A stretch of DNA of 64,000 nt from an uncultured Prevotellaceae bacterium (lineage in GTDB: Bacteria; Bacteroidota; Bacteroidia; Bacteroidales; Bacteroidaceae). A model generated the notes under the pieces. That model saw only the letters and a program-made list of their open reading frames with translations, was not told the DNA's origin and ran no database searches. Of this stretch, positions 58,197-64,000 are shown piece after piece. Where the stretch lies: positions 1-64,000 of the forward strand of contig ONLL01000025.1 in assembly GCA_900318685.1 (NCBI GenBank), read 5' to 3'. A program made the position numbers and the translations under genes. How positions within the stretch are numbered: the first letter of the stretch is position 1; each line of letters begins with the position of its first letter.

Positions 58197-60359
58197 TTAG
58201 AAGAGGTGACGATTGTCCTCAACCTTAGCCTTCTCCATCAGCACGTTGAACACACCCGACTGGATGTAGGAAATAGCACGGCTGATGAGGTTGTTCTCCT
58301 GTTCACGACGGTCAAACTCATGCTCGTCGGGAGCAATGCGATTGAGCACGTTGAAGAGGAACACACCGTTCGAGCCCTTCACGACATTCTTCGATGCCTC
58401 TCCGTTGGCCACAGCTGCCACAGCGCCGCAGAGACCACGCTCCTGCTGACCCTTGACATTCACTGCGGTGGGGAAGGTGATATGGCTGATGGTGTCGACA
58501 ATAGCGCCCTTCTGCACGGCCTCAGCCACAGTCTTGGCACCGCCGAGCTGCTTGATGAGCATGTCGGCTTTCTTGTCCTTGAGAACCTCAGCACGGAGGA
58601 ATGACTCCACGCTCTTCTGATCGAGGAAGCCCTTCGGATGAATCTTGGTGAGTGCAACAACCATGAAGCGGCCGTCGGCAGAGTTACGGAAGATCTCAGA
58701 GATGTTACCCTCGTTGGCCTTGGCGAAGACCCACTTCACAGCGTCACGGGTGTTGGGCAGGGGATTCTCATAGCCAATGCTGTTGGCATTGCTCTGGAGG
58801 TTCTCCTGGGTGAGCACCTGGAAGTTGTACTTGGCGGCATTCTTGTCGAGATCGTCGGCAGTAGAGCACTCGCTGATGTACTGGCTGAACTTATTGTAGG
58901 TATTCTCCTCAGTGTCGTTGGAGAAGCGCACCTCATTGCTGACGATGGTCACGTCGTAGAGGGTGGCGTTCTTGCGCTGCTTGACGACATAGAGCATCAC
59001 GCCCTGTCCCTGAAGGGTGAGCTGCTGAGGCTCGTTGATGGCTGCGTTGCGCACAGAGTTGAGAATGTTCAGCACCATAGGATCGACGTTCTCCTGATTC
59101 TGGTAGATATCGGCGCTGATCCACTCGTCGGCCACGGTCTGACCGATGCTTGCAGCAACGCTGTCGAGGCTGATGCCGCTCTTGAGCACTGCCATCAGGC
59201 TGTCGGCACGCTTCACAGCATCGTCGAAGCTCTGTCCCGGCACACCAATGTACTTGTAGTTGACGGAGTCAATGTCGACATAGCGACGATTGAGCTTGGC
59301 GACGGCCATGTTCTCAACCATCTTGTTGCTCTCAAAGGTATTGTAGCTGAAAGGCTCAGTGACCTGCTTCTCCGACATGGAGTCGAGGCGTGCAAAGAGG
59401 CTCGGAGAGATGCGCTTCAAACCATTGGCGTTGTAGGGCATGCCCTCGCGATAAGCGATAGTCGAGCGATGTGAGCCAGTGATGTCGGTAAGGCTCATGC
59501 TATCAGCCTTCAGCTCCTCAGCTGCCTCGAGCAGACCGTTGCGAAGATTGGTCATATCGGTCTCAGATGGAACGACATTGCAGACGACATACTTCACGTC
59601 GCGGGTCTCGCGGTTCCACTGGAACATGTTCTTCATCTCATCGTACTTTGCCTTGAGGTCAGCATCGCTGATGGTGACGTCATTGTCGTTGATGGTGGAG
59701 TAAGCCAGAGAAGCGAGCTCAATCTGACTCTCAGTAGAGCGTCCGTCAAAAGCCAACTTGGCAGAAGCCTCGTTGGAGAGGATGCACGACTGGAGCAGGG
59801 TCATATACTTCTGGGCGAGGAGGCTCTGACGCAGAATCTTCTCGACGCTCTTCCAATAACGGTCGAACTCCTCGAGCTGCTCAGGAGCCTGCTGCTGCAT
59901 GTAGGCATAGACCTGTGTGACGTTGTTGTAGTCGAACATGCCAGTCTGCTGGTTGTAGAACATGGGGATGAGGGGAAGGTTGCCACGCTGGAGCAGCGGG
60001 TGCGTACCCTCGGCGAGAATGTTCTTGATCTCCTCGTCAGTGACACCAAGTCCGAGCTTCTTGGCCTCGGCCTCGATGATGCTGTTGCGCACATAGTCGT
60101 TCCACACGAACTCGCGCAGCTGGTCTTCCTCAACGTTCTGTCCGAGCTGCTTGAACACGTTCTTGTACTCTTCGATGCTACTCTGATAGTCCTGGATGGA
60201 CAGTTTGCTGCCCATCACCTCACCTACTTGTTGGCGAGCCTGATTGCTCGAGGTCTCGCACGATCTTGTAAAGTCAGTCGCAATGAAGCCAAACAGAGCC
60301 AGACCGATGATACCCACCAGCCAAGGTCCCCAGCTTCTGATTTTTCCAATTGCTGCCAT
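58197..60359 (-). CDS. SurA/PpiD-like periplasmic foldase (peptidylprolyl isomerase)
   Basis: The 720-aa protein has one N-terminal span (about 11-30, GPWLVGIIGLALFGFIATDF), an N-terminal SurA/PpiD chaperone domain with helices (about 40-240), and two parvulin-like regions. It is probably anchored in the inner membrane with the body in the periplasm and helps outer-membrane proteins fold. Parvulin motifs are weak, so chaperone rather than isomerase activity may dominate. A TACCTTTG box lies 67 bp upstream and a strong terminator follows. Confidence 0.9.
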   Translation of the reverse strand: MAAIGKIRSWGPWLVGIIGLALFGFIATDFTRSCETSSNQARQQVGEVMGSKLSIQDYQSSIEEYKNVFKQLGQNVEEDQLREFVWNDYVRNSIIEAEAKKLGLGVTDEEIKNILAEGTHPLLQRGNLPLIPMFYNQQTGMFDYNNVTQVYAYMQQQAPEQLEEFDRYWKSVEKILRQSLLAQKYMTLLQSCILSNEASAKLAFDGRSTESQIELASLAYSTINDNDVTISDADLKAKYDEMKNMFQWNRETRDVKYVVCNVVPSETDMTNLRNGLLEAAEELKADSMSLTDITGSHRSTIAYREGMPYNANGLKRISPSLFARLDSMSEKQVTEPFSYNTFESNKMVENMAVAKLNRRYVDIDSVNYKYIGVPGQSFDDAVKRADSLMAVLKSGISLDSVAASIGQTVADEWISADIYQNQENVDPMVLNILNSVRNAAINEPQQLTLQGQGVMLYVVKQRKNATLYDVTIVSNEVRFSNDTEENTYNKFSQYISECSTADDLDKNAAKYNFQVLTQENLQSNANSIGYENPLPNTRDAVKWVFAKANEGNISEIFRNSADGRFMVVALTKIHPKGFLDQKSVESFLRAEVLKDKKADMLIKQLGGAKTVAEAVQKGAIVDTISHITFPTAVNVKGQQERGLCGAVAAVANGEASKNVVKGSNGVFLFNVLNRIAPDEHEFDRREQENNLISRAISYIQSGVFNVLMEKAKVEDNRHLF

Positions 60360-60425
60360 TTAAGTGTTTAATGATTTTAATGTTATTTTTTACTTTTATT
60401 TTGACTCTATTTTCAATTCAGCCGA

Positions 60426-60433
60426 CAAAGGTA
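60426..60433 (-). promoter_or_regulatory. Bacteroidetes -7 box for the foldase gene
   Basis: CAAAGGTA reads TACCTTTG on the minus strand. Confidence 0.7.
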
Positions 60434-60462
60434 CTAATTTTGCGCGAAACTTCAGCATATTT

Positions 60463-61734
60463 TTACGAAAAATTGTCTTTTTCGATGACTTTTAGCCTCA
60501 CAAGCTCTATTTTTGTGGCTGTATTCTTCACAATTTTGAATTCATAGCGCCCAATTGTCACTACTTCATTGAGTTTTGGGAAGCTCTGATATTCGTGAAG
60601 GATGTACCCGCCTACTGTCATATATTCGTCACTCTCAGGGAGCCCCAATCCGAAGAGCTCGTTGACCTTCTCTATCTCCAGACGGGCCGAAAGCAGATAT
60701 TCACCATTGTCGAGCCGCTTGGCTATATAGTTCACGGAATCGTGTTCATCCTCAATGTCACCGAAGATCTCCTCGACGATGTCCTCGAGGGAGATGAGTC
60801 CGCTGGTGCCGCCAAACTCGTCCACCACCACGCCAAGTGACTTTTTCTGCTGGAGCAGCGTCTGCATCATGTGGCTGGCCAGCATCGTCTCAGGCACGAA
60901 GGTCATTGTGCGGATTTGCTTTGTCCAGTCAGTAGGGTTACGAAACATCTCCTGCGAGTGGATATAGCCTATGATGTGGTCGATGTCCTCATGATAGACG
61001 ACAATCTTCGAGTGTCCGCTCTCGATGAAGCGCTGTTTCAGCTCGTCGATCGATGCAGTATCCTCAACGGCATCAATCTCTGTTCGCGGCACCATACAGT
61101 CACGCACCTTCGTCTCTGAGAAGTCGAGAGCATTCTGGAAGATACGCACCTCCTCCTCAATCTCCTCATCAGTCCGGGCATTGTCGATGCTGGATTGAAC
61201 GAGATAGTCGAGGTCGACCTTGGTAAACTCCTTGTCTTCGTCCTCGCTGCTCATCTTGATACCCACCAGTCGCAACAGACCTTTTGACAGCAAGGTAGCG
61301 AAGCGTGATATGGGCCAGAGCACGACATAGCACAGCCAGGCGGGAACGGCAAAGAAGGTGAGCATAGCGTTGGGGTTGGCCTTGAACGTGGTCTTGGGCA
61401 GGAACTCACCCGTGAAGAGTACGATGAGCGTGGAGAGCAGCGTGTCGGCAGTGACGCGCGATGCATCATCCAGCCCACTGAACAGAGTCTGGTCAAAGAT
61501 CTGGGCGAAGAGGATACCATAAATGACGAGTGCGATGTTGTTGCCAACAAGCATCGTCGACAGGAAATTGCTGGGATGACTGTAGAAGAGGTCTATCGCC
61601 CGCTGCGACAGTCCGTTCTTCTCGCGTGCCACCTCAGCCAGGAGTCGGTTGCTCGACACAAAGGCAATCTCCATACCTGAGAAGAAGGCGGAGAAGACCA
61701 TAGAGATAAGCAGTCCGATGATGAGTGATGTCAT
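60463..61734 (-). CDS. CorC/HlyC-type (CNNM) transporter-like protein with CBS domains
   Basis: The 423-aa protein has an N-terminal DUF21/CNNM membrane domain (about 1-190, four spans, SGMEIAFVSSNR), paired CBS domains (about 205-330, VRDCMVPRTEIDAVE) and a C-terminal CorC/HlyC domain. It is probably a Mg2+ or Na+-linked ion transporter of the inner membrane; haemolysin labels are historical. The ATG at 61734 was chosen to avoid overlapping lptC. It follows lptC by 4 bp. Confidence 0.93.
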   Translation of the reverse strand: MTSLIIGLLISMVFSAFFSGMEIAFVSSNRLLAEVAREKNGLSQRAIDLFYSHPSNFLSTMLVGNNIALVIYGILFAQIFDQTLFSGLDDASRVTADTLLSTLIVLFTGEFLPKTTFKANPNAMLTFFAVPAWLCYVVLWPISRFATLLSKGLLRLVGIKMSSEDEDKEFTKVDLDYLVQSSIDNARTDEEIEEEVRIFQNALDFSETKVRDCMVPRTEIDAVEDTASIDELKQRFIESGHSKIVVYHEDIDHIIGYIHSQEMFRNPTDWTKQIRTMTFVPETMLASHMMQTLLQQKKSLGVVVDEFGGTSGLISLEDIVEEIFGDIEDEHDSVNYIAKRLDNGEYLLSARLEIEKVNELFGLGLPESDEYMTVGGYILHEYQSFPKLNEVVTIGRYEFKIVKNTATKIELVRLKVIEKDNFS

Positions 61735-61738
61735 AGGT

Positions 61739-62422
61739 TCAATATTTTCTATGTTTCTGCGGTGCAGGACGAACATAGGGTTCTTCCGCCAGGCTGTCGT
61801 TCTGCTCTGTGGCTGCCGGTTCTTCTTCTTCAGCCTCCATATCGGATGCCATGAAGGATCCTTTGGAGTTCGTCACGAGATAGTGCTCCATCTTCTCGTC
61901 GCTGCGGAAATAGGAGCCTTCCATCGTTCGCTCAGGAGTGACCACTCGCGAGAAGACCGTAGAATAGAACTCGTGCTTCATCCCATCCCAGTAAAGTTCC
62001 TCACTGGTGTAGATCAGGCCTTTGACATTACGAATACTCACGCGACCGCGCAGTTTCCAAAGCCTCATCTTGTCGAAATACCATGCTGTATCTGCCTGGA
62101 TATAAGCCTGCACATGAAACTGCTCGTCGAACTGTTCGAAGAAAATACCTTTCATAAACTCCCATCGCGAAGGCTGGCGAACAGTATTCACATCCCACCG
62201 TTCTGTGACAATGCGATACTTGATGACTCCCGAGTCACTGATGAGGGTGTTCACACCATAGGTTGTCATCATCGAGACAGAGTCTTCGGGATTCACAGCA
62301 CTGGCTATATGCTCCTGTGCCTCACTGCACGACAGTACTGACGACAATTGCAGCGACAGCAACACGAGTGCCGTCATCAGCTTTGCCTGACTGCGAAACG
62401 AGTGCCTATTCTTCTGAGTCAT
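61739..62422 (-). CDS. lptC: LPS export periplasmic protein LptC
   Basis: LptC relays LPS from the LptBFG transporter to LptA. The 227-aa product has an N-terminal hydrophobic segment with a possible lipobox (SSVLSCSEAQ) and the LptC beta-jellyroll pattern (RLWKLRGRVSIRNVKGLIYTS, then KHEFYSTVFSRVVTPERTMEGS). A Glu-rich tail is extra. It is between the outer-membrane protein gene (3 bp) and the CorC-type gene (4 bp). Confidence 0.88.
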   Translation of the reverse strand: MTQKNRHSFRSQAKLMTALVLLSLQLSSVLSCSEAQEHIASAVNPEDSVSMMTTYGVNTLISDSGVIKYRIVTERWDVNTVRQPSRWEFMKGIFFEQFDEQFHVQAYIQADTAWYFDKMRLWKLRGRVSIRNVKGLIYTSEELYWDGMKHEFYSTVFSRVVTPERTMEGSYFRSDEKMEHYLVTNSKGSFMASDMEAEEEEPAATEQNDSLAEEPYVRPAPQKHRKY

Positions 62423-62425
62423 AGC

Positions 62426-63721
62426 CTAGTCAATCCTGAACTTAGCAAACCACCGCTGGTTGAAGGTCAAAGAGACATTGATGCGGAAGGTATTTTCAGT
62501 GATCAGGTCCTTAGCTGAAGCACGTAGCCACTGAGCACTCACATTCAGCACAGAGCGCCCCTCACGTTTGTTCAAGATAGGAATGCCCAATCCGGCAGTG
62601 ACACTCAGCTCCTTAGGGCCATCCTGTCCATTAATCTTATAATAAGGTGTGGCATAGCCCAATCCGAAGCGATAATGCACATGCATGAGGTACTTGCTGG
62701 GATGGAAGGGGTCGGGCACATAATCCATTCCCAGGCTCACTCGCGTACGGTCAGACAGCAGTCCGCTCTTCAGGGAATAGCGGCTCGACTGCTCATCGTA
62801 ACTGGGATAGTCCACACTACCCCACTTCTGCTGCGAGAAGTCGGCGGCAATGGTGAGACGCTGACGATGCTCCCATGAAAGTCCGACGCCATAGGTCATG
62901 GGCAGCTCTAAGCCATTCTTGATAACGAACGAAGTGGTGTCGCTGACCAGCGTCGACGTATTTACATTGACGATTTCGCACGAAGGATCGGCACCGAGCT
63001 TATGACCCAGACCCAAAGTAGTACCTAAGACGAACTTGTCGAGCTTGCCCATCTTCTGTTCCCACTGGAGGCCGAGGTCAATCTTATAGCTGTTGACACT
63101 TGCCTTGTATGTCTTTGACAGCGAGTTGACCGTCTGGCTGGCCGTCGACGATACGCTACGTTTGTAGTTTCCCCAGACGTAAGCCACGTTGACACCCACA
63201 GACAGCGGTTTCACAGGATTCCATCCTGCTCCCACAAATCCCTGATGCAAGCCTCCCGATCCAGTATAGGATTCAGTGATGGTGCCCACGGAATTATTCA
63301 GATAGGTGCTCGAGGTATAGGAATAGCCCACATCGCTGAGGGGAAGCAAGCCGAAGCTGACACCCAGGTTCTTGCGCATGCGAAACAGTCCTACGGCATA
63401 GTCGATGTTAGCACTGCGGGTGTTGACACTGACCTTCTTCTCCTTGAAATTGGTGAACTGACCTGACAGGCCCACATCAAAAAGCATCGAGAGTGAATCG
63501 ACGGCCGAATAGGATGCCGGGTTGAGCGTATTGACCAACGTACCCTGACGCATACCGATACCCGTTCCGTTCATTCCCCGGTTAAAGCCCTGCGACTGGT
63601 CGCCGAGGACGCCAAGACCATACTGACTATATGGAGAGATTGTACCGCTCTGAGTGGTTTGGGCTGCGCCCGAAAGCACCATCGCGGCAGCAAAAATGCT
63701 GCTTGCTATTCTCTTTTTCAT
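62426..63721 (-). CDS. Outer-membrane protein, FadL/PorV-like
   Basis: The 431-aa protein has a signal peptide (ending LSGAAQ) and a beta-barrel sequence resembling FadL/PorV-type proteins: SPYSQYGLGVLGDQSQGFNRGM, LNPASYSAVDSL, and a final aromatic-rich strand ending FNQRWFAKF. It heads a leftward operon with lptC and the CorC-type gene, suggesting an outer-membrane biogenesis theme. Ligand or role is unknown. Confidence 0.85.
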   Translation of the reverse strand: MKKRIASSIFAAAMVLSGAAQTTQSGTISPYSQYGLGVLGDQSQGFNRGMNGTGIGMRQGTLVNTLNPASYSAVDSLSMLFDVGLSGQFTNFKEKKVSVNTRSANIDYAVGLFRMRKNLGVSFGLLPLSDVGYSYTSSTYLNNSVGTITESYTGSGGLHQGFVGAGWNPVKPLSVGVNVAYVWGNYKRSVSSTASQTVNSLSKTYKASVNSYKIDLGLQWEQKMGKLDKFVLGTTLGLGHKLGADPSCEIVNVNTSTLVSDTTSFVIKNGLELPMTYGVGLSWEHRQRLTIAADFSQQKWGSVDYPSYDEQSSRYSLKSGLLSDRTRVSLGMDYVPDPFHPSKYLMHVHYRFGLGYATPYYKINGQDGPKELSVTAGLGIPILNKREGRSVLNVSAQWLRASAKDLITENTFRINVSLTFNQRWFAKFRID

Positions 63722-63743
63722 GATGAATCAATGTTTCAGCGTG

Positions 63744-63751
63744 CAAAATTA
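63744..63751 (-). promoter_or_regulatory. -7 box of the outer-membrane protein operon
   Basis: CAAAATTA reads TAATTTTG on the minus strand, 23 bp before the start. Confidence 0.65.
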
Positions 63752-63796
63752 TTAAAAAAAATCGAACTAAACGCATTGAAAGTGGAAAATATAGCG

Positions 63797-63804
63797 TAAT
63801 TTTG
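63797..63804 (+). promoter_or_regulatory. -7 box of the DUF4105 gene
   Basis: TAATTTTG on the plus strand ends only 4 bp before the GTG start at 63809, which would give a nearly leaderless mRNA. Confidence 0.6.
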
Positions 63805-63808
63805 CATC

Positions 63809-64000
63809 GTGAAACGTTTTAAAAACATTTTTAGGACTCTTTGGGTGGCCATCATAGCATGTGCTGCATGCTGTTCTGTGCGTGCCCAGGAAGCTCAGAC
63901 GAACCTCATGGACAGTGTGGAAATAGGACTGCTGACCTGTTCACCGCACAATGAGGTTTACAGTCTCTATGGCCATACGGCCATTCATTACCACGATCTG
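63809..64000 (+). CDS. DUF4105 domain protein, 5' part only
   Basis: The reading frame runs off the window end. It starts at GTG with a signal peptide (KRFKNIFRTLWVAIIACAACC, then SVRAQ), and the mature part has IGLLTCSPHNEVYSLYGHTA, typical of DUF4105 (lnb-like N-terminal) proteins in Bacteroidetes. No in-frame ATG gives a signal peptide. It is divergent from the outer-membrane protein operon. Confidence 0.75.
   Translation, partial: MKRFKNIFRTLWVAIIACAACCSVRAQEAQTNLMDSVEIGLLTCSPHNEVYSLYGHTAIHYHDL

Overview
The window looks like a chromosomal segment of a gut or oral Bacteroidales bacterium, most likely Prevotella or a close relative. The evidence is Bacteroidetes-type promoters (TTTG / TAnnTTTG) before most operons, few Shine-Dalgarno sequences, a fused LpxC-FabZ, a six-gene Na+-NQR operon, an HU-HIG-type DNA-binding protein, an imelysin / di-haem oxidoreductase locus, and secreted GH43, PL10 and CotH proteins. 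No tRNA, rRNA, insertion-sequence transposase, phage gene or CRISPR array was seen.

Region 1 (150-21305). fabD and a GH13 amylase run leftward. A divergent promoter pair separates them from a long rightward gene train: pyrB-pyrI, then an eight-gene module (4275-16529), then a RelA-type ppGpp synthetase and a SpoU methyltransferase. The module encodes an SrfB-like actin/Hsp70-fold ATPase, an SrfC-like P-loop protein, a membrane-anchored subtilisin-like protease, a second P-loop GTPase-like protein, two single-span membrane proteins, a DUF1294 membrane protein and a YfaP-like lipoprotein. Genes overlap or nearly touch, so the products probably form one envelope-associated machine. This is the best candidate here for an undescribed system. 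A leftward methyltransferase gene and a DUF2023-flavodoxin operon follow.

Region 2 (21306-23149) is 1.8 kb of DNA with no credible gene. It is packed with about twenty short palindromes whose stems differ but whose loops share AAATC, ATT or AAT, followed by a 36-bp perfect AT palindrome, a 27-bp tandem duplication and a two-copy interspersed repeat. The same interspersed repeat family has inserted into the SpoU coding sequence.

Region 3 (23150-34474): a lipoprotein, a RidA-family protein, a porin-imelysin-DHOR operon probably tied to iron, two convergent LuxR-type regulators (one with a hemerythrin domain), a GH43 enzyme, and rplU-rpmA. Two candidate small RNAs (31316-31460 plus, 34131-34327 minus) carry mutually complementary 5' blocks.

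Region 4 (34475-48652) is envelope and energy housekeeping on the minus strand: lpxD-lpxC/fabZ-lpxA-miaA-PBP1A-PIF1-like helicase, and nqrABCDEF.

Region 5 (48653-49968) is 1.3 kb of repeats: a ten-unit 22-bp minisatellite, a GC-rich inverted-repeat element resembling a MITE, and opposed arrays of CCTCTAC spaced 22 or 11 bp around twin palindromes, ending at the HU-like gene promoter.

Region 6 (49969-64000): HU-like protein, pectate lyase, CotH protein, glyA, glutamate dehydrogenase, an HExxH hypothetical, a SurA/PpiD-like foldase, a CorC-type protein, lptC, an outer-membrane protein, and the start of a DUF4105 gene cut by the window edge.
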